Counted from the stretch's first letter, positions 52,409-61,826 are shown. The stretch is 64,000 nucleotides of DNA from Acuticoccus sp965213555 (GCF_965213555.1 NZ_OZ243890.1:124001-188000); one strand, 5' to 3'. Numbers and translations: made by a program. Notes: generated from the sequence alone by a model not told the origin.

Positions 52409-53058
52409 CAGCCGGCGGCGGCGCGCAGCGGCGGCGCCATCGCGGACCGCGCGGCCTCGGCGAAGCGGCGCGCGTCGGCGGCGACGGCGTCGAGCGACTT
52501 GCCGGGCTTGTAGAGCGCCGAGCCGATGCCGACGCCGTCGGCGCCGCCGGCCATCCAGTCCGCAAGGTTGTCGGCGTCGACGCCGCCGGTGACGACGAGC
52601 TTCGTGCCGGACGGCAGGACCGCGCGCAGTGCGCGGACGACCTTCGGGCTCATCGCGTCGCCAGGGAACAACTTGAGCGCGTCGGCCCCGGCGTCGAGGG
52701 CGCGGAACGCCTCGGACGGGGTGAACACGCCGGGGACCGAGATGAGCCCGCAGCGCTTGGTGGCGCGCACCACCTCCTCGTCGAGGTTCGGCGACACGAC
52801 GAGCGTGCCTCCCGCGTCGGCGACCCGCGCCACGTCCTCGGCGTGCAGCACGGTACCGGCGCCGACGATGGCGCGTCCGCCGAAGCGGTCCGCCTGGATG
52901 CGGATCGACGCGAACGGGTCGGGCGAGTTGAGCGGCACCTCCATGATGGGGATGCCGGCGTCCGCCAGCGCGCCGCCGACGCCCTCTGCCTCGCCGGGCG
53001 GCATGCCGCGCAGCACGGCGACGATGGGCAGCGCGGCGAGGGCGTCGTCGAGCGTCAT
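52408..53058 (-). CDS. dgoA: 2-dehydro-3-deoxy-6-phosphogalactonate aldolase
   Basis: This 216-residue class I aldolase of the KDPG/KDPGal family starts at ATG 53058. It shows the catalytic Glu in PIMEVPLNSPDPFASI, GAGTVLHAEDV, SPNLDEEVV, and the Schiff-base Lys in ADALKLFPGDAMSP. VPLNSPDP is more like KDPGal (DgoA) than KDPG aldolase. It would cleave the phosphorylated keto-deoxy acid to pyruvate and glyceraldehyde-3-phosphate. It overlaps the PfkB kinase gene (ATGA). Confidence 0.9.
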   Translation of the reverse strand: MTLDDALAALPIVAVLRGMPPGEAEGVGGALADAGIPIMEVPLNSPDPFASIRIQADRFGGRAIVGAGTVLHAEDVARVADAGGTLVVSPNLDEEVVRATKRCGLISVPGVFTPSEAFRALDAGADALKLFPGDAMSPKVVRALRAVLPSGTKLVVTGGVDADNLADWMAGGADGVGIGSALYKPGKSLDAVAADARRFAEAARSAMAPPLRAAAG

Positions 53059-53172
53059 GGCAGAGCTCCGCGGCTGTGCTGCGGTCAATGCCGCGGGCTC
53101 GGTGCGCCGTCAACGTTCAGCGACGACGCACGCGGCGATCGCAGCCGATGGAAGGTGGCATGGCTTCCCCCG

Positions 53173-54057
53173 TCAGGCGTGGTCGCCGATGATGGAGAGG
53201 CCCAGCATCGCGCAGTCCTGCGGCGCCTCGATCGTCGCGACGTCCATCGCGCTGAGGGCCTCGGCGTAGCGCCGCACGAGGTCCGCCCCGCCGACGAGGA
53301 CGACCTCGCCGACTTCGCGTGCCGCCGAGAGCACCTCCGCTCCGATGAGGAGGCCGGACAGGAGGCTGGGTGCCGCGGCGTCCGACAGCCGTCCCATCAG
53401 CGCCTCGGCGCGCAGCGAGAACAGCCGCGCCAACAAGTCGCCGGCGGCGTTGAGCTCGCGGGCCGCGAAGACGCCTCGCATGAAGCCGTCCGGATCGGAC
53501 CCATCCCCCATCGTTGCGGACAGGATCGTGTGGTCGCGCAGCGCGGCGTAGATGTCGCCCGTCATGAAGGTCCGGAAGCGGGTGATCGCGCCGCCCTCGA
53601 CCGTAACCCACTTGGCGTGGGTCCCGGGCAGCACGAACGTGCCCTCGGACCGGCCGATGGCGCCCAGCGCCCCGAACACCTGCGTCTCCTCACCGCGCAT
53701 AACATCGGCCCATCGTTCGCCGTCGCCGCGCATCGCAATTCCTGGGACGATGGCGACGTCGCCGAGCGCGGTGTCCACCTTCACCACGCTCCGCGCGATG
53801 TCCTCAACCCGCGCCGGCAGGTCGACGTAGGGTGCCTCCACCCAGCCGTGGCGTGCGCCGACCATGCCGCACATGCGGATCGGCGTCGGCTCCTCGGCCA
53901 GCCAGCCCCCGACGGCCGCGGCCAGCACGCCCTCGAAGTCGCCGCCGGCGATGCGCGACAGTCCGTCCGCGCGCTCCTGGCGTGCGACGATGCGGCCGTC
54001 CTCGATGAGCGCGGCCCTCAGCCGCGTGGTCCCCCAGTCGACCGCGATCCGCCTAAT
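53173..54057 (-). CDS. dgoK: 2-dehydro-3-deoxygalactonokinase
   Basis: This protein has 294 residues if begun at ATT 54057, giving IRRIAVDWGTTRLRAALIED, the complete N-terminal phosphate loop of DgoK kinases (the DWGTT motif). No ATG, GTG or TTG precedes DWGTT in frame; the first ATG is at 53928, which would delete about 43 residues including the ATP site. The ATT overlaps the stop of the dehydratase gene (ATTAG). Downstream motifs include LPGTHAKWV, TFMTGDIYAALRDHTIL and GLLIGAEVL. It phosphorylates 2-keto-3-deoxygalactonate for DgoA. Confidence 0.87.
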   Translation of the reverse strand: MRRIAVDWGTTRLRAALIEDGRIVARQERADGLSRIAGGDFEGVLAAAVGGWLAEEPTPIRMCGMVGARHGWVEAPYVDLPARVEDIARSVVKVDTALGDVAIVPGIAMRGDGERWADVMRGEETQVFGALGAIGRSEGTFVLPGTHAKWVTVEGGAITRFRTFMTGDIYAALRDHTILSATMGDGSDPDGFMRGVFAARELNAAGDLLARLFSLRAEALMGRLSDAAAPSLLSGLLIGAEVLSAAREVGEVVLVGGADLVRRYAEALSAMDVATIEAPQDCAMLGLSIIGDHA

Positions 54058-55837
54058 GGCTGTGGCGCGGGATGAAGCTGCGCGCGATCCGCCGGTACTT
54101 CACCGCGGGCTTCAGCACCATGCCCTGGGCGAGCTGGTCGACGCACGAGCGCTGCAGCTCCTGCCACGGCGTCTGGCTCTCCGGCACCTTGTAGCCACCC
54201 TCCGAGGCGAGCTCCTCCCGGCGCAGTGCGAGCTCCTCGTCGCCGATCAGGATGTCCGCCCGACCTTGCCTGAGGTCGATGCGCACGCGGTCGTCGGTGC
54301 GCAGGAGCGCGAGGCCGCCGCCGGCTGCGGCCTCCGGCGACGCGTTGAGGATCGACGGCGAGCCCGACGTGCCGGACTGCCGCCCGTCGCCGACGCAGGG
54401 GAGCTCCTTGACCCCGTGCTTCAGCAGGTAGTCCGGCGCGCGCATGTTCACCACCTCGGCGCCGCCCGGGTAGCCGATCGGCCCGGTGCCGCGGATGAAC
54501 AGGACGCAGCTCGCGTCGATCTCAAGCGAGGGGTCGTCGATGGCCTCGTGGTAGTGCTCGGGCCCGTCGAAGACGATGGCGCGACCCTCGAAGGCCTCGG
54601 GGTCGTCGGGGTTCGACAGGTAGCGCTCGCGGAACTCTGGGCTGATGACGGACAGCTTCATCACCGCGGCGTCGAACAGGTTGCCGCGCATCACCTTGAA
54701 GCCCGCCGAGTGGATGAGCGCGGTGTCGAAGGTGCGGATGACGTCGGCGTCGAGGGTCGGCACGTCGCGGCAGTTCTCGCCGATCGTGCGACCGGTGCAG
54801 GTCAGCGCGTCCTCGTGGATCTTGCCGTGGCGCATGAGCTCGGCGACCACCGCGGGGACGCCGCCGGCGTGGTGGTAGTCCTCGCCGAGGTACTCGCCTG
54901 CAGGCTGGAGGTTGACGAGCAATGGAACGTCCAGCCCGTGCCGTTCCCAGTCGTCGAGGGTGATGTCGACGCCGACGTGCGCGGCGATCGCGTTGATGTG
55001 GATCGGCGCGTTGGACGAGCCGCCGATCGCCGAGTTCACCACGATGGCGTTCTCGAACGCCTTGCGCGTCAGGATGTCGGAGGGCTTCAAGTCCTCGTTG
55101 ACCATCTGAACGATGCGCAGCCCCGTGAGGTACGCGGTCGACGCGCGCTCCTTGTGCGGCGCCGGGATCGCCGCCGAGCCGTTGATGCTCATGCCGAGCG
55201 CCTCGGCAAGCGAGTTCATCGTCGTCGCCGTGCCCATCGTGTTGCAGTAGCCGGGCGAAGGCGAGGCCGAGGCGACGAGCTCGATGAAGCCGCGGTAGTC
55301 GATCTCGCCCGCCGCCAGCAGACGACGCGCCTCCCACACGATGGTGCCGGCGCCGGTCCGCTTGCCCTTGTACCAGCCGTTCAGCATCGGTCCGCCCGAC
55401 AGGCAGATCGCGGGGATGTCGACGGTCGCTGCCGCCATCAGGCAGGCCGGCATCGTCTTGTCGCAGCCGATGGTGAGCACGACGCCGTCGAGCGGGTAGC
55501 CGTGCAGGATCTCGACGAGCCCGAGGTAGGCAAGGTTGCGATCTACCGCCGCGGTGGGCCGCTTGCCGGTCTCCTGGATCGGGTGGACCGGGAACTCCAT
55601 GGCGATGCCGCCGGCCTCGCGGATGCCCTCGCGCACGCGCTTGGCAAGCTCCAGGTGGGGCCGGTTGCACGGCGACAGGTCCGAGCCGGTCTGCGCGATG
55701 CCGACGATCGGCTTGCCCGACTGTAGCTCGTCCTGCGTCAGCCCGTAGTTCAGGTAGCGCTCCAGGTACAGTGCGGTGGCCGAAGGGTCCGACGGATCGT
55801 CGAACCAGAGGCGGCTGCGCAGCTTACGATCGGACAC
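54053..55837 (-). CDS. IlvD/Edd-family sugar-acid dehydratase
   Basis: This 594-residue iron-sulfur dehydratase is close in layout to Caulobacter xylonate dehydratase and to L-arabonate/D-galactonate dehydratases. FeS cysteines lie in GSDLSPCNRPHLEL, LTIGCDKTMPACLM and SPGYCNTMGTATTM. The C-terminal IRGTGPIGYPGGAEV and GDGRQSGTSGSPSILNASPE complete the signature. It dehydrates a sugar acid to its 2-keto-3-deoxy form, feeding dgoK and dgoA downstream; D-galactonate or a similar acid is therefore the probable substrate. It is the first gene of the operon. Confidence 0.92.
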   Translation of the reverse strand: MSDRKLRSRLWFDDPSDPSATALYLERYLNYGLTQDELQSGKPIVGIAQTGSDLSPCNRPHLELAKRVREGIREAGGIAMEFPVHPIQETGKRPTAAVDRNLAYLGLVEILHGYPLDGVVLTIGCDKTMPACLMAAATVDIPAICLSGGPMLNGWYKGKRTGAGTIVWEARRLLAAGEIDYRGFIELVASASPSPGYCNTMGTATTMNSLAEALGMSINGSAAIPAPHKERASTAYLTGLRIVQMVNEDLKPSDILTRKAFENAIVVNSAIGGSSNAPIHINAIAAHVGVDITLDDWERHGLDVPLLVNLQPAGEYLGEDYHHAGGVPAVVAELMRHGKIHEDALTCTGRTIGENCRDVPTLDADVIRTFDTALIHSAGFKVMRGNLFDAAVMKLSVISPEFRERYLSNPDDPEAFEGRAIVFDGPEHYHEAIDDPSLEIDASCVLFIRGTGPIGYPGGAEVVNMRAPDYLLKHGVKELPCVGDGRQSGTSGSPSILNASPEAAAGGGLALLRTDDRVRIDLRQGRADILIGDEELALRREELASEGGYKVPESQTPWQELQRSCVDQLAQGMVLKPAVKYRRIARSFIPRHSH

Positions 55838-55913
55838 GGGACACGGCCTCCACGGAACACCGCCTCACTGGTACAGCAACGAACGCCCTGCACAACAGGG
55901 CACAGGACCGCGC

Positions 55914-56087
55914 TCAGCCCGGCGCTGGTCCGGCCCCCGCGCTTGCCCGCTCGACCATGGCGAACGCGCGCTCGAGGAGGCGCGCCATCTCGTCCGCGTC
56001 GGAGATGGTCCAGCGGCCCGACGGGTCGCGCTTGCCCTCCAGCACGGCGAGCTCGATGAAGATGCGGTAGATAAGGTCGTCGGTCAT
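55914..56087 (-). CDS. Small conserved-looking protein (57 residues)
   Basis: A short ORF starts at ATG 56087 behind CCGAGGACGC and reads MTDDLIYRIFIELAVLEGKR, then SGRWTISDADEMARLLERAF and a short Ala/Gly/Pro tail. It is acidic and helical, with codon use like the neighbours. It lies upstream of the dehydratase gene on the same strand with 76 bp between them. I do not recognise the family. The good ribosome-binding site and amphipathic pattern support a real gene. Confidence 0.6.
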   Translation of the reverse strand: MTDDLIYRIFIELAVLEGKRDPSGRWTISDADEMARLLERAFAMVERASAGAGPAPG

Positions 56088-56156
56088 GCGTCCTCGGAGG
56101 GGGTCGGTTAGCGCTCCTTGCCTGTGCTCCTAGCAGCTGGCAAGGAGCCGTCCGCG

Positions 56157-56954
56157 ATGCCCATCGTCTTCGCCCACGGCCAGCCCAAGTCCGGCTCGAC
56201 GTTCCTGTTCCAGGTGGCGCGGCGCGCCGCCTCGCTGCAGGACCGGCTCGGCGAACGCGAGCTCCGGCAGGCGCTGTCGGACGCGCTCGGCGAGCCCTGG
56301 CGCGACTTCCAGCAGACCGTGGACCGCGCGCTGATCGACCGCCTGCGCGCCAGGATCCCTCCGCGGCTCACCGTCGTCATCAAGACGCACGGCGACCTCG
56401 ATCCCGCGCTGATGCCGCTCCTAGCACGGCAGCAGGTGCGGGCGTTCACGTCGGTGCGTGACCCGCGCGACACCGCCCTGTCGATGGTGGACACCGGCCA
56501 ACGCGACGCGGCGCACGGCAAGCCGCGGCCCTACTTCAAGGCGATGCGCACGGTGACGCAGCCGGAGACGCTCAACGCCCAGCGCTGGGCGGTGCGGCGC
56601 CTCGGGCCCATCGTCGGCAACCCGTTCGTCCTCACCATCCCGCACGAGGCGATCGCCGCCGCGCAGCCGCGCGTGGTGAGGCTGCTGCTGCGCCACCTCG
56701 GCCTCGAGCGGCAGGCCCGAGAGGTCAACGCGCACTTTGCGTCGGACCCGCACGGGAGGATCATGGAGTACCACCGCGGCGAGCCGCTGCGCTTCCGGCG
56801 CGAGCTGACGGCGGACGAGGTGGCCACCCTCGACCGCGAGCTCGCCGCCGAGATCGCCGTCGTCGACGCGATCACGCGGCGGGCGATGGCGCGGCTGTCG
56901 CTGACGAACGCCCACCTCGCGTTGCGAGCGCCACGCCCGGCCGGGCGCTGTTGA
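56157..56954 (+). CDS. Sulfotransferase-domain protein
   Basis: This protein has 265 residues from ATG 56157 (AAGGAG 9 bp upstream); a TTG at 56118 is less likely. The PAPS-binding 5' loop is GQPKSGSTFLFQVARRA, and the 3'-phosphate region is TSVRDPRDTALSMVD. Family members transfer sulfate from PAPS to carbohydrates, lipids or other alcohols. The gene overlaps the downstream glycosyltransferase-like gene (TTGA), so the pair may modify a surface or extracellular glycan; no PAPS-synthesis gene is nearby. Confidence 0.83.
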   Translation: MPIVFAHGQPKSGSTFLFQVARRAASLQDRLGERELRQALSDALGEPWRDFQQTVDRALIDRLRARIPPRLTVVIKTHGDLDPALMPLLARQQVRAFTSVRDPRDTALSMVDTGQRDAAHGKPRPYFKAMRTVTQPETLNAQRWAVRRLGPIVGNPFVLTIPHEAIAAAQPRVVRLLLRHLGLERQAREVNAHFASDPHGRIMEYHRGEPLRFRRELTADEVATLDRELAAEIAVVDAITRRAMARLSLTNAHLALRAPRPAGRC

Positions 56955-59749
56955 TCGAGGGGTGCGCGGACCGGCTCGCACGCCAACGGGGCGTGCTGGC
57001 GGCGCGCCTGCTGGCCACCGGGGCTGCGACCCGCCGCTTCGCCGCGCCGCGCCAGGGCGAGGCGGGCGACCTGCCGCTGCGGCGGCGCAGCTTCGACGGT
57101 GCGATGACGGGGGGGACGCGCGAGGTCGCGATCGCGGCTGCCGAGGCGCTGGTGCGCCACGGCGACCACGACGCCGCGCTGTTCCTGTGGCGCGAGCTCC
57201 ACGCCGCCGAGCCCGGCGAGCCGTCCTGGCAGCGCGCCGTCGTCGCGGGCCACGTTGCGGTGGGCGAGCCGCAACGGTTCGCCCGCGTACTGGTGCCCGG
57301 TGCGTTGCGGGGCGCGGACTGGGGCGCGCTCGAGCCCACCCTCGACGCGGCGATGCGCGCGTGCGAGCGCTCCGGCGGCCCGGCCGCCGCCGCAACCCTT
57401 GCGTGGCAGGTCCTGGAGTACGCCGCGGGCGACGCCTCCGCGCGCATGGCGTTCCTCCTCATGGTGACGCCGACGACGCTTGCGGCGCTCGTCGGCGCCC
57501 TTTCCTCCGGCTCGGCCGACGCGTCGCCGCGTGCACTTCTGCGCATCGCCGATCAACTCTCGACGCTGGGGCTCTCCCAAGAGGCGTCGCAGATCGTCGA
57601 CGCGCTCGACGCGCGCGTCGGCCTCGACCGGTGGAGCGCGCTCCTCGCAGCGAGGGTGGCGTGTCAGCAGGGCGATGAAGCGGCGGTCGTGCGGCTCCAC
57701 GGCATCGCAGCGGCCGGCGTCGCGCACGATCCGGCGGAGGAGCCGGCGCATCCGCTCGCCATCGCCGCGTTCCTGCCCCTCGCGCCGGACGCTGCCACCC
57801 AGGTCCGCCGTGCGGAAGCCCTCGCCTCGGCGGTGCTTGCCACCGGCGCCGACCCCGAGGCCGTCATCGACCTCCTCACCGGCACGCCGTTCGCCGCGCG
57901 CCTCAGGCCGACGCTGCGTCGCCTCGCCGAGGGAGCCTCGCTGATCGCGGCCCTTGCAGGAGCTTTCACCGCCGCAGCGGACGGCGCCGCGCTGAGCGAC
58001 GACGCGCTCGACTTCGTCCCGCGCCTCCACAATCGGTTGGTGCGGCGCCGCCTCCTCACGCACGCCCTGGCGCCCGCGATGCCTCGCGAACGGGTCGATG
58101 CTGCGCTGCGACGGGCCGACCCGACGGTGTCCGCCGTGCGCATCGACCTGCACCACATCGCGACGGCCCTTCAGGCGGCCGGGCGCGCCGACCTCGCGCT
58201 CGCCGCCATGCGACGCGTCCTTGCCGACGTGCCGCAGGATGCTTGGGCGCGCTGCCTCGCCGTGGACTACGCGCACCGGTTGGGGCGGCGTGACGAGGAA
58301 CGGGCGCTGGCGCACGGCTTCGACCTTGGCGCCATCGCGCCGACGATGATGCCGGACGTCGGCAACGCGCTCCTTCGCGCCGGGCTAAGCGCGCGGGCGG
58401 CCGAGGCCTTTGACCGCGCGCATCGCCTCCTACGCGACACCGATCCCGGCCCGCACGGCGGCGCGACGATGGCGCGCGGCCTCACCGCGACGGGGCGCCC
58501 GGCGGACGCGGTGGCGTGGTGGACTCGGGTGACGGGACGCGAACCCGACCGGGTGCCGCGCTCGCGTCCGGCGATCATCGATCCGGGACACACCGACGGC
58601 GCCGGGCATCACATCAACGCCACGCGCTTCGCAGCGTCCGTCGTCGCCGAGCTTACCGGCATGCCGCCGGTCGTCGTCGTCCACCATGCTGCGGCCGCGG
58701 CCAGCCTCGGGGGGATGGAGGTTGCTCGGGCGATGACCGTGGAGCCCTACGTCTTCACCGCCTACGCCCTTGGCTCTGCTGAATACGACGCCCTCGACGA
58801 AGCGTTCGCGCACGACCTCACCACGCTCTATGGCCGGTCGCGGCCGCCGATCCTTCTCATCCATTCGCTGCGGCACACGATGCTGGGCGGGCTCGCAAGC
58901 TGGCTGTGCGCGACCAACGCTGGTTCGCCCAGCGTCGTCGTCGCCGGAATGATCGAGGCCGATCACGTGGCGCGCGGGCTTGCCCCCGGCGCGTCGCTCC
59001 TTACAAAGACGCGGTCGCTCGCCCCTCGCCGCGACGTGCGCATGGTGCTTTACGCGGAGACGGAGGCTGGGGTGGACTGGCTCGCCCGCGCCGCGCCCGG
59101 CATCCACGTGCATCGGTTCCCCTACGTTGCGGCGGCGCGGCTACGCCCTCTCCGGCGTCCGCGCGATCCCCAGTCGACGCCGAGGTTCGGCATGGTCGGC
59201 GCCACCCGAGCCGAGCGCGGGTTCGGCCCGCTGTTCCGCGCCCTGCTGGCGCGCGGACCGCTCGCCGCGGACGTCCTCGTCCAGGTGGCGCCCGAAGCGC
59301 TTGGCGAGTTTGACGACGGAGCCTCCGACGCGCTCGCGGCGCTGCGCGCGCGGGGCGACCCACGCCTCGCGCTCCTGTCCGGCGTCCTGGACGTCGCCGC
59401 TTACGACGATGCGGTCGCGGCCCTCGACTGCGTAGTGCTGCCCTACCGAGGGCGTTACGCGGTGTCGGGCTCGGGCGTCCTCTTCGAGGCGATCGAGGCC
59501 GGGGCGACGGCGCTCGTCCCGCATGGCTCCACCTTGGCATCGGCACTCGACCGCCTCGCCTACCCGCACGGTCTCATCGATCCGAACGACCCGGACGGCC
59601 TCCGCGCGGCCATGGAGGATGTCGTCGCCCGGTGGCCGTCGATCGCGGCCCAGCTCGCGGCCTTCCACGCGCAAGGGCTGGAGCTGCCCGCCGATCGCTT
59701 CCTTGCGACCGTCCGGCACGCGCTCGCCGACGTCGGACTTCTCCGCTGA
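56951..59749 (+). CDS. Large helical-repeat and glycosyltransferase-like protein
   Basis: This protein has about 932 residues. The N-terminal 550 are Ala/Arg-rich helices, with pieces such as ALVRHGDHDAALFLWRELHA and ALQAAGRADLALAAMRRVLA that look like TPR units. The C-terminal 380 resemble a GT-B glycosyltransferase: FGMVGATRAERGFGPLFRAL, then VVLPYRGRYAVSGSGVLFEA, the donor-binding EAIEAGA and PNDPDGLRAAMEDV. The start TTG 56951 overlaps the sulfotransferase stop. The two genes probably act on the same polymer. Donor and acceptor are unknown. Confidence 0.72.
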   Translation: MIEGCADRLARQRGVLAARLLATGAATRRFAAPRQGEAGDLPLRRRSFDGAMTGGTREVAIAAAEALVRHGDHDAALFLWRELHAAEPGEPSWQRAVVAGHVAVGEPQRFARVLVPGALRGADWGALEPTLDAAMRACERSGGPAAAATLAWQVLEYAAGDASARMAFLLMVTPTTLAALVGALSSGSADASPRALLRIADQLSTLGLSQEASQIVDALDARVGLDRWSALLAARVACQQGDEAAVVRLHGIAAAGVAHDPAEEPAHPLAIAAFLPLAPDAATQVRRAEALASAVLATGADPEAVIDLLTGTPFAARLRPTLRRLAEGASLIAALAGAFTAAADGAALSDDALDFVPRLHNRLVRRRLLTHALAPAMPRERVDAALRRADPTVSAVRIDLHHIATALQAAGRADLALAAMRRVLADVPQDAWARCLAVDYAHRLGRRDEERALAHGFDLGAIAPTMMPDVGNALLRAGLSARAAEAFDRAHRLLRDTDPGPHGGATMARGLTATGRPADAVAWWTRVTGREPDRVPRSRPAIIDPGHTDGAGHHINATRFAASVVAELTGMPPVVVVHHAAAAASLGGMEVARAMTVEPYVFTAYALGSAEYDALDEAFAHDLTTLYGRSRPPILLIHSLRHTMLGGLASWLCATNAGSPSVVVAGMIEADHVARGLAPGASLLTKTRSLAPRRDVRMVLYAETEAGVDWLARAAPGIHVHRFPYVAAARLRPLRRPRDPQSTPRFGMVGATRAERGFGPLFRALLARGPLAADVLVQVAPEALGEFDDGASDALAALRARGDPRLALLSGVLDVAAYDDAVAALDCVVLPYRGRYAVSGSGVLFEAIEAGATALVPHGSTLASALDRLAYPHGLIDPNDPDGLRAAMEDVVARWPSIAAQLAAFHAQGLELPADRFLATVRHALADVGLLR

Positions 59750-59896
59750 CGCTCCATGCCCGCCGATGCCGTGCCGGGTCGCCTCGCGTCCGACGCACGA
59801 GGTTTCGTCGGCGAACTTGTGAGGAGGAGCGGCCCCATCGCTCGCCTGCGCTTGCTACACTGCCCCGATGAGCCCGGGTCTGCCGGAGAGGTCAGC

Positions 59897-61179
59897 TCAC
59901 GAAGCCTTCACGCGATCGGGCGTCGTCCCCTGCCGCGAACTTCCGCGCGTAGGCTCGTCAGCAGTCTGATCGAGGACGTGTTCTCGTTGACGTTGCCCCC
60001 AACTTCTATCCAGCGGCGGCTGGAATTCGGCGGTTAACGTCGGTAGGCGGGGCAAACCAAACCTGTCGAGGTTGGACAGGTCGTGAGAGCGACGCGGGCG
60101 CAGGATTGCTGCGGCGTAGTCGTTCGGGGTGAGCCGGCCGAGACGCGAATGCGGCCGCGTCGTGTTGTAGTCGGCGCGCCACGCAGCCAGCACGGCACGG
60201 GCATGGGGGAGCGAGCGGAACAGGCCCTCGTTCAAGAGCTCGTCTCGCAGGCGGCCGTTGAAGCTCCCGATGAAGGCGTTCTGTATCGGCTTTCCGGGCG
60301 CAATGTCGTGCCAGGCGACCCGACGCTCGTCGGCCCGTGAGAGGATCGCGTTCGCGGTCAGCTCGGTGCCGTTGTCGCTGACGATCGTCGTCGGCCGGCC
60401 GCGTTCGGCAACGAGCCGGTCGAGCTCGCGGGCAACCCGCACGCCGCAAAGCGAGGTGTCGGCGACCAGCGCCAGGCACTCGCGGGCGCGATCGTCGACG
60501 ACGGTCAGGATGCGCAGGCGCCTGCCGCAGGCGAGCTGGTCGGACACAAAGTCGAGCGACCAGCGCTCGTTCGGCCGGAGCGGCACGGCGAGCGGGGCTC
60601 GCGTCCCGACTGCCCTCTTGCGGCCGCCGCGCTTGCGCACCGTGAGGCGTTCCTCGCGGTAGAGCCGGAAGAGGCGCTTGTGGTTCAAGGCATAGCCTTC
60701 GCGCCGCAGCAGCACGTGCAGCCGCCGATAGCCGAACCGCCGTCGCTCGTGCGCCAGCGCTCTCAACCGTTCGCGCAGCTGACCGTCGGGCCGCCGCACC
60801 GAACGGTAACGGACCGTCATCCGGCTCGCGCCCACCACCGTGCACGCCCGCCGCTCGCTCATCTTGAACGTCGCTCGAAGATGCGCGACAGCCTCTCGCT
60901 TCGCAGCGGGCGTCACCATCTTTTTCCCAAGAGATCCTTCAGCGCCGAGTTGTCGAGCATCGCTTCGGCGAGCAGCCGCTTCAGCTTCGCGTTCTCCTCC
61001 GCGAGCCCGCGCAGCCGCTTCGCCTCGCTCACGTCCATCCCGCCGTACTTCGACTTCCAGGCGTCGAACGTCGCATCGCTCATGCCGTGACTGCGGCACA
61101 ACTCGGCGACCTTCGCTCCCGCCGCATGCTCCTTCAGCACGCCGATGATCCGCTCTTGCGTGAACCTGCTGCGCTTCAT
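59897..61179 (-). CDS. IS3-family transposase (OrfAB with programmed frameshift)
   Basis: OrfA (60913-61179) starts MKRSRFTQERIIGVLKEHAA, an IS3 helix-turn-helix and leucine-zipper protein ending LLGKRW. A run of five A (60921-60925 on this strand) allows a -1 shift into OrfB, which begins KKMVTPAAKREAVAHLRATF. OrfB carries the DDE core: RWSLDFVSDQLACGRRLRIL, TIVSDNGTELTANAI, and FNGRLRDELLNEGLF with the catalytic Glu. The frame is intact to 59897, about 90 bp beyond the left inverted repeat, so the normal stop may be lost or the end misjudged. It is probably functional. Confidence 0.9.
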
Positions 61180-61242
61180 CCGTTCGGTCCTCTCTGGGCC
61201 GAACTCCACTTCGCCCTGGATCAGGCGCCGGGGACAACGTCA
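59988..61242 (-). mobile_element. IS3-family element (IS407 group-like)
   Basis: The ends are TGACGTTGCCCCC at 59988 and, on the other strand, TGACGTTGTCCCC ending at 61242; both continue towards an ATCCAG block. The element is about 1255 bp. I could not find a clear target-site duplication. It directly abuts an IS5 remnant on its right. Confidence 0.85.
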
Positions 61243-61246
61243 TCTT

Positions 61247-61826
61247 GGCTCCAAACTCATAACCAGAATGCGACGATGGCGGCGATGGTCACCGCGGCGA
61301 GATGGTTTCGTGCCAGCTTGTCGGATCGTGTGGCGACGCGCGGCCAGTCCTTCAGTCGGCGGAATGATCGTTCAACGACGTTGCATTCGCGGTCGAGCAC
61401 CGGATCGAAGGGGTGCTTCGTCCGCCTCGTCGGGTTGTTGGGGATGACCGGCAGGCCACCGCGATCGCTGACCAGCGTGCGCAGGGCCTTGGCGTCGGGA
61501 GCCTTGGCGTCGGGAGCCTTGGCGTCGTAGGCCCCATCGGCGAGGCACCAGCGCGGAGCGAAGGAGCCGATGAGGTCGGCGGCCATTGGCCCGTCGCCGC
61601 GATGGCCAGGGCGAACGATCAGGCGTCGGGGGCGTCAGCGCCATCAACCGCCATGGGGATCTTGGTGGTGCGCCCGCCTCGCGAGCGACCGATGGCCTGG
61701 GCGTCCGCCCCCCTTTTCCACCGGCGGCGCAGCGGTGAGCCTTCGCGCTGGTGGCATCCAGCACGAGTGTCGCCGGTGGTCCGCCCTCCTGTGCCAACGC
61801 CTCGAAGAGGTCGTTCCGTCGAGCAA
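61247..61826 (-). mobile_element. IS5-family remnant with broken, truncated transposase
   Basis: On the minus strand the gene begins inside the protein (DLFEALAQEGGPPATLVLDA, then TSAKAHRCAAGGKGG). The programmed slip site is C6T4 on the plus strand at 61708-61717. A one-base loss gives a stop after GADAPDA, and the second half continues MAADLIGSFAPRWCLADGAY to the end WL at 61257. A 15-bp unit is repeated three times (61486-61530), coding DAKAP repeats. The left end GGCTCCAAACTCATAACC resembles the IS5 copy at 15963. The N-terminal third is missing where the IS481 copy begins. Confidence 0.82.

Noticed and set aside
59750..59987. Short ORF between the glycosyltransferase-like gene and the IS3 element
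   Set aside because: The 93-codon frame runs into the IS end and has no recognisable features.
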